A DNA stretch of 43,143 nt from positions 1-43,143 of the forward strand of contig JAIOQA010000293.1 of NCBI GenBank assembly GCA_021413675.1, read 5' to 3'. The translations under genes were made by a program, and so were the position numbers. Of this stretch, positions 1 through 8,141 are shown piece after piece. The stretch's first letter is position 1, and the number at the start of each line of letters is the position of its first letter. The notes beneath the pieces were generated by a model. The model made no database searches and was not told the origin of the DNA. It saw only the letters and a program-made list of their open reading frames with translations. This DNA comes from Deltaproteobacteria bacterium (GTDB lineage Bacteria > Myxococcota_A > Polyangia > Haliangiales > Haliangiaceae).

Positions 1-281
1 GCGCCCGCGAGGCGCTGGCCCAGGCCGCGCCGCTCCTCGAGGCCGGCGGCCCCGCCGAGCGCGGTCGCTACCACCTCGCGCGTGCGCGCCTCGAGCTGCC
101 CGATCGCGCCGCCGCACTCCGCGCCCTCGACGACGCCACCGCGGCGATCGCCGCCAGTGCCGAGCTCGCCGGGCCGGTCCCGCGCCTGCGCGGCGAGATC
201 GATGCACTTCGCCGTGCAACGGCGGGCGCGGCCGGCATCACCCAGGTATGTCGCGATTCCTCCTGCTCGCTCCCGCCCTGA
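1..281 (+). CDS. C-terminal end of a helical, TPR-like protein (5' truncated)
   Basis: An open frame enters from the left edge (codons in phase from base 3) and stops with TGA at 279-281. The roughly 92 residues are Ala/Leu/Arg-rich with a helix-turn-helix periodicity (segments such as RGRYHLARARLELPD and ALRALDDATAAI), which looks like the end of a TPR or other helical-repeat protein; myxobacterial kinases often end this way, but nothing here proves it. The last 34 bases overlap the start of the next lipoprotein in another frame, and the final residues (CRDSSCSLPP) are not helical, so they may be incidental read-through. Function unknown. Confidence 0.45.
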   Translation, partial: AREALAQAAPLLEAGGPAERGRYHLARARLELPDRAAALRALDDATAAIAASAELAGPVPRLRGEIDALRRATAGAAGITQVCRDSSCSLPP

Positions 282-706
282 TCGCCTGCCACTCGACCGG
301 CCCCGGCCCGTCGATGCCCGCGCCGCCGACCAACACCTCGATCGCGACCGCGACGCCGCTCGCGCCCGGCGCCTCGATGCGCGTCGCGATCCCGTGCGGC
401 GCCGCGCTCTACGCCGGTCCGTTCGCGTTCGGCGCCGATGGCGAGGTGCTCACGATCATCGCCGATCACGTCAGCCGCACCGGCGCACAGGCCTGCGCGG
501 GCGCGTCGTGGGTCGACGCGCACGACGTCTTCATCGGCGCCGCCGAGGGCATCGGCTGCCCCGAGGGCCCGGGCGCCGCGCGCTCGTCGCTTGCGTACAG
601 CTACGCGCCGGCGTCCGGCAGCTCGGCGGCGAATCCGGTGTACCTGAAGATTTCCGCCGACGAGGGTTCGTGCGGGCGATCCGATGTCGCGCTCACGCGC
701 CCGTGA
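248..706 (+). CDS. Small secreted lipoprotein, unknown function
   Basis: 152 residues. The N-terminus has a short basic start and hydrophobic stretch ending in a lipobox, LIAC, with Cys14 as the predicted lipidated residue, so the product should be exported and anchored in a membrane, after a Pro/Thr-rich linker. The rest is a small soluble domain with Cys residues near positions 56, 80 and 103 that could form disulfides. I do not recognise the domain. The ATG overlaps the 3' end of the preceding frame by 34 bases, suggesting co-transcription or a rightward shift of the upstream stop. Confidence 0.7.
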   Translation: MSRFLLLAPALIACHSTGPGPSMPAPPTNTSIATATPLAPGASMRVAIPCGAALYAGPFAFGADGEVLTIIADHVSRTGAQACAGASWVDAHDVFIGAAEGIGCPEGPGAARSSLAYSYAPASGSSAANPVYLKISADEGSCGRSDVALTRP

Positions 707-774
707 CGACACGACGCGCGACGCGCGCGCGACCCTCGCGTCACGGGATCGTCGTCGAGCGCGAGTGCTTTCGT

Positions 775-798
775 GCGCTTGCGATCGCGCTTGCGATC
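775..798. repeat. Tandem 12-bp repeat in intergenic gap
   Basis: GCGCTTGCGATC occurs twice head to tail (775-786, 787-798) in the 153-base gap 707-859. Each copy contributes to a GCGATCGC palindrome (781-788 and 793-800). The gap otherwise shows nothing I recognise. It may hold regulatory sites for the downstream DUF2934 gene, but this is a guess. Confidence 0.6.
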
Positions 799-859
799 GC
801 GCGTGCACCTGACGATCGAAAGACTGGCCCGCGGCGCGCGACGGGCGTAGAGAACTTTC

Positions 860-1120
860 ATGGCGAAGACTCGCGAACCGACTCCCGCTCGTTCCCGCAA
901 GACCCGCAGCGCCACGGTCGCGCCGATGATCGTGCGCGACGAGACCGCCACGGCCGAGACGCCCGAAGATCCCGCCGAGCGCGCGGCGCGCGAGCGCCTG
1001 ATCGCCGAGCGCGCCTACCTGCGCGCGGAGCAGCGCGGCTTCGCGCCGGGCGGCGAGGTCGAGGACTGGCTCGCCGCCGAGCGCGAGATCGACGCGCACG
1101 CGACCGCGGCGTCGTCGTAG
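860..1120 (+). CDS. DUF2934 domain protein
   Basis: 86 residues. An Arg/Lys-rich, disordered-looking N-terminal half (about residues 1-35) precedes a DUF2934 motif: RERLIAERAYLRAEQRG, a short Gly-containing turn, then EVEDWLAAEREID. The pattern of IAERAY, a roughly ten-residue spacer and DWL-AERE is typical of this family, found in many proteobacteria, whose function is not known. It stands alone between a lipoprotein gene and a Ser/Thr kinase on the same strand. The basic tail suggests nucleic-acid or acidic-partner contact, but that is inference. Confidence 0.8.
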   Translation: MAKTREPTPARSRKTRSATVAPMIVRDETATAETPEDPAERAARERLIAERAYLRAEQRGFAPGGEVEDWLAAEREIDAHATAASS

Positions 1121-1185
1121 CGCGCGGCGCTCACGCGGCGCTCAGGCCGCGCGACCTCGGCTATGCTCGCCCGCGGGCGGCCGCG

Positions 1186-2817
1186 ATGGATCTCGACGAC
1201 AACGCCAGTACCGCGGTCGATGCCGCGGCCGAGACCGGCGAGGCCACGGCCATCCAGCGCTCGTTCATCGCGGGCCACATGCGGCGCACCCGCTGGATGA
1301 TCGGGCTGATCCTCGGCATCGCGGGCATGGCGACCTCGGCGATGCTCGTCGTCGGGGGCAGCCCGGTCGGTCGCGCCTGCCTGGCCGTGGGCGTCGTGCT
1401 CGCGGTCGGGTCCGCGCTCGCGCTGACCCGGCTCACCGCCGACCCGTCGCGCTTCCCGCACGCCGCCGGTGTCGTCGCCTGGATCACGCTCGCGCTCGGC
1501 ATCTCGATCGGCGGCGCGTACTTCGGCGTGCTGTCCGGCGCGGTCGCCGCGCACGTCATCACGATCACGTTCGTCACGATGGCCCACGAATCGCGCGTCG
1601 GCCTGTGGACGACCCTCGCGGCGATGGGCAGCACCGCGGCGCTCGGTGGCGCGATCGCCAGCGGTGCGATGGCCGACCCCGGCGTGATCCGGATCGACGG
1701 CCTGTCGACGACGCAGCAGCTGGTGCTGCTGGCCGCCGAGCTCGCGTTGATCGCCGCGGCGCATCTGGTCGCGGTGGTGTCGCGACGCGCGACCGGCGCC
1801 GCGGTGGCCGAGCTCGACGCCGCGATCCGCTCGGTGTCCCGACGCGAGGCCCTGCTCGAGGAGGCGCGCGTCGAGCTCGCGCACCCGCGCCGGGTCGGGC
1901 AGCTCGGCCGCTTCTCCGATCAACAGCTCGGCGCGTTCCGGCTGGGCACCGTGCTCGGGCGCGGCGGGATGGGCGAGGTCTACGACGCCGTCCACGTCGA
2001 CACCGGCACGCCGGCCGCGGTGAAGGTGCTGCGGCGCGAGGCGCTCGGCGATGCGCGCGCGCGGATCCGGTTCGAGCGCGAGGCCCAGCTCTTGATCCAG
2101 CTGCGCCACCCGCACGTCGTCAAGGTGTTCCAGGTCGGCGACCGCGACGCGGCCCTGCCGTTCATCGCGATGGAGCGCCTCGATGGGCGCGACCTCGCGG
2201 CGCTCCTGCGCGAGGCGCCGCCGTTCTCGCGCGAGCGCGCGATCCACCTGCTGACCCAGGTCGGGCGCGGCCTCGACGCGGCGCATGCGCACGGCGTCAT
2301 CCATCGCGACATCAAGCCCCAGAACCTGGTCTGGCAGCCGGGACCGGCAGGCGGCACGTGGACCATCATCGACTTCGGCGCGGCCCGGGGCGTCGACGAC
2401 GGCGGTACGCTCACCGCCGGGAACCTCATCGGCACGCCCGCGTACATGGCGCCGGAGCAGGCGGTGCACGGCCGCGCCGACGCCCGCGCCGATCGCTACG
2501 CGCTGGGCGTGGTGGCGTTTCGCGTCCTCACCGGCGAGCTCCCGCATCGCGGCCAGGACCGGCTCGTGCTCCTGCAGCGGATCGCCACCGAGCCGGCGCG
2601 CGCGCCGACCAGCGTGGAGCCGAGCTTGCCCGACGAGCTCGACGCGGTGTTCGCGATCGCGCTCGCGCGCGATCCCGACGAGCGCTTCGCGAGCTGCGCC
2701 GAGCTGACCGCCGCGATCGTCGCCGCGCTCGACCAGCAGCTGCCGCCGCGGCTCGCGGCGCGCGGGCTGGCGCTCTTGCACCGCACGCGCGCGTCCCGTC
2801 CGCCGGGCCGCGCCTGA
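1186..2817 (+). CDS. Membrane-anchored Ser/Thr protein kinase (PknB/Hanks type) with N-terminal six-TM domain
   Basis: 543 residues from ATG 1186. An open frame extends much further upstream but is low-complexity Arg/Pro-rich shadow, and the TM domain begins just after this ATG. Residues about 37-200 contain six hydrophobic segments; a helical linker (205-240) leads to a complete kinase domain at about 250-525. All key motifs are present: glycine loop GRGGMGEV (258-265), ATP-binding Lys280 in AVKVL, catalytic loop HRDIKPQN (Asp375), DFG (Asp396) and GTPAYMAPE in the activation segment. It should phosphorylate Ser/Thr at the cytoplasmic face. Placing the membrane domain before the kinase reverses the usual PknB order, so the TM module may be the sensor. 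A TATGCT -10-like hexamer lies at 1162-1167. Confidence 0.92.
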   Translation: MDLDDNASTAVDAAAETGEATAIQRSFIAGHMRRTRWMIGLILGIAGMATSAMLVVGGSPVGRACLAVGVVLAVGSALALTRLTADPSRFPHAAGVVAWITLALGISIGGAYFGVLSGAVAAHVITITFVTMAHESRVGLWTTLAAMGSTAALGGAIASGAMADPGVIRIDGLSTTQQLVLLAAELALIAAAHLVAVVSRRATGAAVAELDAAIRSVSRREALLEEARVELAHPRRVGQLGRFSDQQLGAFRLGTVLGRGGMGEVYDAVHVDTGTPAAVKVLRREALGDARARIRFEREAQLLIQLRHPHVVKVFQVGDRDAALPFIAMERLDGRDLAALLREAPPFSRERAIHLLTQVGRGLDAAHAHGVIHRDIKPQNLVWQPGPAGGTWTIIDFGAARGVDDGGTLTAGNLIGTPAYMAPEQAVHGRADARADRYALGVVAFRVLTGELPHRGQDRLVLLQRIATEPARAPTSVEPSLPDELDAVFAIALARDPDERFASCAELTAAIVAALDQQLPPRLAARGLALLHRTRASRPPGRA

Positions 2818-2833
2818 CGATGCCGCGCCGCGG

Positions 2834-4159
2834 CTACCACGAGCTGTGGTGCCTGGCGCCCGCGAGGCCCTGGACCATCTCGCCGGCCCACTCGCCGTGC
2901 GACTTGCCGTTCATGTCCGACCACGCGCCGCTGGCGGAGATCCGATCGTTGCTCGCGCCGGGCACCGTGAGGCCGAGCTGGTCGAGGCTCACCGCGAACT
3001 GCTGCGCCATCTGCGCGCGCTGCGCCGCCGAGGCCTGGGCCCACTGTCCGCGCAGCGACGCGTAGACCTGCTGCGCGTTGGCGAACACCAGCTGGACCTG
3101 CGCCGGGAAGGTCGCGAAGTTCTGCACGATGCGCGCGCGGATCGCGGCGACCGCGTCGGGCGTCACCACCGAGGCGTCGCGGCCCGCGGCGACCCACATG
3201 AAGTACAGCATCTCGAGCGAGGCATCGAGATCGGCCTCGCTCATCTGCGTGTGCAGCGCGGCCTTCCTGGCGTAGTCGGGGACCGGCGTCTTCATCGTCG
3301 CGACGGTCTGCGCGCGCTTCTGGATCGTCGCGTTCATCGCGATCGCCCAGGGGATGCCGGCCTGCGCGCCGCTCGCGAACTGCTGCGCGAGCACCGATTT
3401 CACCTCGTCGAGGGCCTGCTGCTTCGCGGCGCCCGTCGCCTTCGTGAGCTCGGCGAGGATCTGCTGCCAGCCGGCGGCGAGCATCGCGCGGGTCTGCGGG
3501 TCGCCGGCCTGGTAGTACGCGACGAACACCGCGGCGGTGTCGGCGTACTCGGCCTCGGTCAGCTCGACGCCGAACGTCAGGCGCAGCACCTCGGCGAACG
3601 CGGTGACCGAGCCGCGCGTGAGCGGCGGCGTGCCGGCGGCGAGCACCGCCCCTGCGTTGCCGGCCTTGAAGTTGGTCTTCACGCGACCGGCGATGCTGTT
3701 CAGATCGTCGCGATCGAGGCCGGGCGCGGGCGCCTTCGATGCGGGCGCCTTCGATGCGGGCGCCTTCGCCGCCCCAGCCGGCGCGCCGGCGCGCTCGAAC
3801 ACGATGCGCTCGGTGGTCTGCGGATCCGGGCGCCCCTCCTCATCGCGCTCGGTGACGTAGCCCACCAGGTGGCCATCCTCGGTGCGCAGCACGACCGCGA
3901 ACGACACCGGCATGCCATCGAGCACCGCGGTGCCCTCGACCGCGCCATGCACCACCGTGCCGGTGATCGTGAGCTGCGTCGTTCCGACCGTGAACGTGCC
4001 CGTGACCCTCGCGCCGGACTGCGTCAGCTGCAGCACGTTCTGGCCGTTGGAGTCCTTGCCGGCATACGTGCCGGAGAACGTGTCAGCGGCGGCGACGCCC
4101 GACAGGCAGAGGAGGGTGAGCGCGAGGAGACCCAGGGTGCGCGATGTGGATGAGCTCAT
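2834..4159 (-). CDS. Secreted protein of unknown function (beta-rich N-terminus, helical C-terminal domain)
   Basis: 441 residues with a clear Sec signal peptide: Arg7, a hydrophobic Leu-rich core, cleavage after about residue 25 (VAAA/DTF). Residues about 26-125 alternate in a beta-rich way (FSGTYAGKDSNG, TGTFTVGT), like a small barrel or lipocalin-type fold. A linker with Lys-Ala-Pro-Ala-Ser repeats follows (about 131-147), then a long Ala/Gln-rich helical region to the end. No catalytic motif is evident. It is convergent with the upstream kinase (16-base gap) and lies beside hrpA on the same strand. Probably periplasmic or cell surface; I do not recognise a family for the C-terminal part. 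Confidence 0.75.
   Translation of the reverse strand: MSSSTSRTLGLLALTLLCLSGVAAADTFSGTYAGKDSNGQNVLQLTQSGARVTGTFTVGTTQLTITGTVVHGAVEGTAVLDGMPVSFAVVLRTEDGHLVGYVTERDEEGRPDPQTTERIVFERAGAPAGAAKAPASKAPASKAPAPGLDRDDLNSIAGRVKTNFKAGNAGAVLAAGTPPLTRGSVTAFAEVLRLTFGVELTEAEYADTAAVFVAYYQAGDPQTRAMLAAGWQQILAELTKATGAAKQQALDEVKSVLAQQFASGAQAGIPWAIAMNATIQKRAQTVATMKTPVPDYARKAALHTQMSEADLDASLEMLYFMWVAAGRDASVVTPDAVAAIRARIVQNFATFPAQVQLVFANAQQVYASLRGQWAQASAAQRAQMAQQFAVSLDQLGLTVPGASNDRISASGAWSDMNGKSHGEWAGEMVQGLAGARHHSSW
3726..3767 (-). repeat. 15-bp in-frame repeats coding an Ala-Pro-Lys linker
   Basis: The 15-mer GCGGGCGCCTTCGAT (plus strand) occurs at 3726-3740 and 3741-3755, with a 12-base partial copy at 3756-3767. 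On the minus strand it encodes a repeating Lys-Ala-Pro-Ala-Ser linker that joins the N-terminal beta-rich part to the C-terminal helical part of the secreted protein. Copy number could vary by slippage. Confidence 0.75.
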
Positions 4160-4253
4160 GCTGCCTGGTAGGTAGCCACCGGCCGCACGGCGCGCTGTTG
4201 CGATGTTGTTGCGATCGCGGGCGCGCCCTCGACGATATGAAACTCGACGGGAA

Positions 4254-7200
4254 TCAGCGCGACAGCGACGCCCACAGCTCCTGCAGCCGCGGCAGCGAGA
4301 TCGGTACCGCGGTCTTCAGCTCGGGCGCGAACACCTGCACGCGCAGCTCCTCGACGAGCCACCCGAAATCCTCGAGCTCGGTCATCGATCGACCGCGCGC
4401 GCGGAACTCGTCGCGCTTCTTCAGGTAGCCCTGCCAGAGCGGCGTGACCTGCGTGGCCTTCTGCGCATCCTTCGGCGGATCGTTGGCGAGGCGCTGCAGC
4501 CGCACCTGGATCGCCTTCAAGTAGCGCGGGAGGTGGCCGAGGCGCGCGTGCGGCATCGTGCGCAGGACATCCGGCGGCGCGAGGTGCGCGAGCTGGGTCT
4601 GCAGATCCTCCACCGTGGGTCGCGGCGCGCCCGGTCGCTGGGTCAAGGCCTTCACCGCGGCCCGCGCCTTCTCGAGCTCGGCGGAGAGCTCGCCCGCGGT
4701 GCGCGCCAGCCGCGCGAGGATCGCCGGCAGCTGCGCGCTCGCGGTCACCCGCTCGACGAACGCCGCCTTGCTGCGCGGGAACGCCGCCGGATCGTCGAGG
4801 CGGAAGGCCTCGTCGAGCGCGCGCAGCACGATCTGCCGCCGCGGGGTCTCGGGCCAGCCCGACACCAGCAGCGGCCCCTGCGCGAGCGTCGCCGGCAGCT
4901 GGCTCTCGAGCTTCGCGGGCGTGGTGCCGAGCTGCAGCAGCAGCAAGCGGCGCAGACCCGCGCGGGTCGCCTCGATCGCCGCCTCGGGCGACTCGAGCAG
5001 CCGCACGTCGACCGCGGTCTCGGTGTCGACCAGCGCGGGATACGCGAGCACCTTGCGGCCGGCGATGTCGAGCGTGACCGAGGCCGGCAGCGCGTCGAGG
5101 TCCCAGGTCTTCATGCCGGTGCGCTCGTGGCGCGCGCGCGGCGCGCTCGCCCACAGCGCCTTGGCGCGCTGCTCGAGCGTGCGCTGCAGATCCGCGAGGT
5201 CCTTGCCCTCGGCCAGCACCTTGTCGTGCTCGTCGACGATCCGGAAGCCGAAGTGCAGGTACTGCGGCACCGCGCGCAGGTCCCACGCGTCGCGGTGCAC
5301 GCGCTCGCCGGTGCGCGCGTAGATCGCGCGCTCGAGCGCGGCCAGCATCGGCCCGTCGAACGGCTTGAGCTCGCTGGCCAGCGTGACCGCCAGCTCCTCG
5401 AGCGGCATCTGCGGCATCAGCGCCTTGCGCACCGGCTTGGGGAGCGCGTCGATCAGCGCCTCGATCTTGGTGAGGTGCCAGCCCGGGATGGTCCACGCGA
5501 ACACCGCGGGATCGAGCTGCGGCAACAGCGCGAGCGGCACGGTGATCGTGATGCCGTCCTGATCGTGGCCGGGCTCGAACTGGTACGCGAGCGGCAGCGG
5601 CGTGCCACCGACGATCAGCTGATCCGGGTACTGCGCCGGCACCAGCGCCTTGTCGTCCTCGAGCAGCACGTCCTCGAGCGACAGGAACAGCACCTTGCGA
5701 TCGCGGGCCTCGGCGTCCTTGCGCCAGGTCTCGAAGGTCGCGCCGCTGTACACGCCCGCCGGGATGCGCTGCTCGAAGAACTCGCAGAGCGCGTACTCGT
5801 CGGCGACCATGTCGCTCTTGCGCGCCTTGTTGCGCAGCCGCTGGACCTCCTCGAGGAGCAGGCGGTTGTGCTCCATGAACGCGCCCTTGGTCGCGTACTC
5901 GTGGCGGACCAGCGCGTGGGTGATGAACAGCGTGCGCGCCAGCGTCGGATCGAGCGGTCCGTAGTTGACCTTGCGGTTCTTGACGATCGGCAGGCCGTAG
6001 AGCGTGACCTGCTCCTTGGCCACGACCTGCGCCGCCTTCATCTCCCAGTGCGGATCGCCGTAGCTGTGGCGGCACAGGTCGCCGGCCGCGGCCTCGACCC
6101 AGCTCGGATCGAGCTTGGCCACCGAGCGCGCGAACAGCTGCGAGGTCTCGACCAGCTCGGCCGCCATGATCCACGGCGGCGGCTTGCGGCCGAGCGTGGA
6201 CGACGGGTGGATCATGAAGCGGATCTGGCGCGCGCCGGTGTAGACCCGCGCCTCGACCATCCACATGCCGATCTTGCTGAGCAGCCCCGGCAACAGCGCC
6301 CGGTGGATCTGCTCCGCCGACGCCGGCGTGTCGTTGGGCGCGACCTCGAGCTCGCGCATCACCCGCACCAGCTGCTCGTGGATGTCCTCCCACTCGCGCA
6401 TGCGGTTGAAGTTGAGGAAGTTGTCGCGGGCCAGCCGGTACATCTGGTTCTTGGAGCTGCGCGCGCGCGCCTCCTGCCAGAACGCCCACAGCTTGAGGTA
6501 GCTCGCGAAGTCCGAGCCCTCGTCCTTGAACTTGCGGTGGGCCTCGTCGGCGCGATCGCGCGCGGCCTGCGGTCGGTCGCGCGGATCCTGGAGGCCGAGC
6601 GCCGCCGCGATGATCAGCACCTCGCGCAGCGAGCCCAGCTCGCGCGCCGCGAGGATCATGCGACCCAGCCGCGGATCCAGCGGCAGCCGGCCGAGCTGCT
6701 CGCCGATCTCGGTCAGCTCGCCGTCCTCGTCGAGGGCGCCCAGCTCCTCGAGCACGCGGTAGCCCTCGTCGACCGCGCGCTTCTGCGGCGGATCGAGGAA
6801 CGGGAAGCTCTCGACGTCGCCGAGCCGCAAGGACTTCATCCGCAGGATCACGCCGGCGAGCCCGACCCGCTTGATCTCGGGATCGGTGAACGCCGGCCGC
6901 CCGAGGAAGTCCTGCTCCTCGTACAGCCGGAAGCACACGCCGCTCTCGGTGCGGCCGCAGCGGCCCTTGCGCTGGTTGGCGCTGGCCTGCGAGACCGGCT
7001 CGATCAGGAGCTGCGTGACGCCGGTGCGCACGTTGTAGCGGTTGACGCGCGCGACGCCAGCGTCGACGACATAGACGATGCCCGGGATGGTCAGCGAGGT
7101 CTCGGCGACGTTGGTCGCGAGCACGACGCGGCGCTTGGCCGCGGTCGTGAACACCTTCTGCTGGTCCGCGGGCGACAGGCGGGCGTAGAGCGGCAGCAGC

Positions 7201-8057
7201 ACGGTGTGCGGCAGCGCTCGCTGCTCGAGCTCGCCCATGGCCTCGCGGATCTCGCGCTCGCCGGGCAGGAACACCAGCACGTCGTTGCGCGGATCGAGCT
7301 CGGTGATCTCGTTGACCGCGTTGGCCACCAGCTCGGCGAGGTCGGCCTCGTCCTCGCGCGGCGGCCGGTACAGCACATCGACCGGGTAGGTGCGGCCCGA
7401 GACCTGGATGACCGGCGCGCCGCCGAAGAAGTCGGCGAACCGCTGGGTCTCGAGGGTCGCGGAGCTGATGATCACGCGCAGCTCCGGCCGCCGCGCCACG
7501 ATCCGCTTCAGGAACCCGAGCAGGAAGTCGATGTTGAGGCTGCGCTCGTGGGCCTCGTCGATGATGATCGTGTCGTAGCCGCGCAGCATCGCGTCGCCCT
7601 GGATCTCGGCGAGCAGCATGCCGTCGGTCATGAACTTGATGTACGAGTCCTTCTTGACCCGATCGTTGAAGCGCACCTTGTAGCCGACGATGTCGCCGAG
7701 CTGCGAGTCGAGCTCCTGGGCCACGCGCCCGGCGACGCTGGTCGCCGCGATCCGCCGGGGCTGGGTGCAGGCGATCTGGCCGTTCACGCCGCGGCCCATC
7801 GCCAGGCAGATCTTGGGCAGCTGCGTGGTCTTGCCCGAGCCGGTCTCGCCCGCGACGATGATGACCTGGTGCGCGTCGATCGCGTTGGCGATGTCGATGA
7901 CGCGCGCGGTGATCGGCAGCTCGGCGGGGAACCGCACGCGCTCCGACAGGGTCAGCCCCGGCCGCAGCACCGCGGGCGCAGCGCCGCCGTCACCGTCGCC
8001 AGCGTCGGGCGACGGCGGTCGCGGGGCAGGGGGCTCGGGACGACGCACGGGGGGCAT
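4254..8057 (-). CDS. hrpA: ATP-dependent RNA helicase HrpA
   Basis: 1267 residues, close to the roughly 1300 of E. coli HrpA. A Pro-rich N-terminus (1-35) precedes the DEAH helicase core: Walker A GETGSGKT (70-77), motif Ia TQPRR (98-102), DEAH (167-170), SAT motif III (199-201), then motif V/VI elements TNVAETSLTIPG and QRKGRCGR in the second RecA domain. Winged-helix/ratchet and OB regions and the long DUF3418-type C-terminal domain specific to HrpA follow (GITITVPLALLPQ). In E. coli HrpA acts on mRNA and on stalled ribosomes. It is divergent from the LysR gene at 8142 with an 84-base gap. The start chosen is the first ATG; the P-loop position fits the family. Confidence 0.95.
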   Translation of the reverse strand: MPPVRRPEPPAPRPPSPDAGDGDGGAAPAVLRPGLTLSERVRFPAELPITARVIDIANAIDAHQVIIVAGETGSGKTTQLPKICLAMGRGVNGQIACTQPRRIAATSVAGRVAQELDSQLGDIVGYKVRFNDRVKKDSYIKFMTDGMLLAEIQGDAMLRGYDTIIIDEAHERSLNIDFLLGFLKRIVARRPELRVIISSATLETQRFADFFGGAPVIQVSGRTYPVDVLYRPPREDEADLAELVANAVNEITELDPRNDVLVFLPGEREIREAMGELEQRALPHTVLLPLYARLSPADQQKVFTTAAKRRVVLATNVAETSLTIPGIVYVVDAGVARVNRYNVRTGVTQLLIEPVSQASANQRKGRCGRTESGVCFRLYEEQDFLGRPAFTDPEIKRVGLAGVILRMKSLRLGDVESFPFLDPPQKRAVDEGYRVLEELGALDEDGELTEIGEQLGRLPLDPRLGRMILAARELGSLREVLIIAAALGLQDPRDRPQAARDRADEAHRKFKDEGSDFASYLKLWAFWQEARARSSKNQMYRLARDNFLNFNRMREWEDIHEQLVRVMRELEVAPNDTPASAEQIHRALLPGLLSKIGMWMVEARVYTGARQIRFMIHPSSTLGRKPPPWIMAAELVETSQLFARSVAKLDPSWVEAAAGDLCRHSYGDPHWEMKAAQVVAKEQVTLYGLPIVKNRKVNYGPLDPTLARTLFITHALVRHEYATKGAFMEHNRLLLEEVQRLRNKARKSDMVADEYALCEFFEQRIPAGVYSGATFETWRKDAEARDRKVLFLSLEDVLLEDDKALVPAQYPDQLIVGGTPLPLAYQFEPGHDQDGITITVPLALLPQLDPAVFAWTIPGWHLTKIEALIDALPKPVRKALMPQMPLEELAVTLASELKPFDGPMLAALERAIYARTGERVHRDAWDLRAVPQYLHFGFRIVDEHDKVLAEGKDLADLQRTLEQRAKALWASAPRARHERTGMKTWDLDALPASVTLDIAGRKVLAYPALVDTETAVDVRLLESPEAAIEATRAGLRRLLLLQLGTTPAKLESQLPATLAQGPLLVSGWPETPRRQIVLRALDEAFRLDDPAAFPRSKAAFVERVTASAQLPAILARLARTAGELSAELEKARAAVKALTQRPGAPRPTVEDLQTQLAHLAPPDVLRTMPHARLGHLPRYLKAIQVRLQRLANDPPKDAQKATQVTPLWQGYLKKRDEFRARGRSMTELEDFGWLVEELRVQVFAPELKTAVPISLPRLQELWASLSR

Positions 8058-8061
8058 GGAG

Positions 8062-8119
8062 TAGCATCTCGCCCGGGCGCTGTCGCGGCCCCCCGCGCCG
8101 TTGCCTGGGCCCGATGCTA
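8062..8119. repeat. Separated inverted repeat TAGCATC/GATGCTA between hrpA and LysR
   Basis: TAGCATC (8062-8068) and its exact complement GATGCTA (8113-8119) flank 44 bases in the divergent promoter region. Each arm reads as GATGCTA towards one gene, and the right arm is part of a TGCTATCGT -10-like element, so the repeat may be two divergent promoter elements or the two half-sites of a regulator. Confidence 0.4.
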
Positions 8120-8123
8120 TCGT
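8115..8123 (+). promoter_or_regulatory. Candidate extended -10 of the LysR gene
   Basis: TGCTATCGT: a TGn extension followed by TATCGT, 18 bases before the LysR ATG at 8142. The surrounding 12-mer CGATGCTATCGT recurs exactly at 25492-25503 before another gene, and TGCTATCCT occurs at 14121. No clear -35 is visible. Confidence 0.4.
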
Positions 8124-8141
8124 CGCGCGAGCGGCGCCACG

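Noticed and set aside
82..1185. Upstream extension of the kinase gene
   Set aside because: The added residues are Arg/Pro/Ala-rich low-complexity sequence overlapping two better genes; the TM domain begins right after ATG 1186.
4203..8141. Very long open frame on the plus strand opposite hrpA (and similar ones opposite the RND, kinase and glmS genes)
   Set aside because: These are Arg/Pro/Ala/Gly-rich shadows caused by high GC and third-position bias; none has a conserved motif, while the opposite strand encodes recognisable enzymes.
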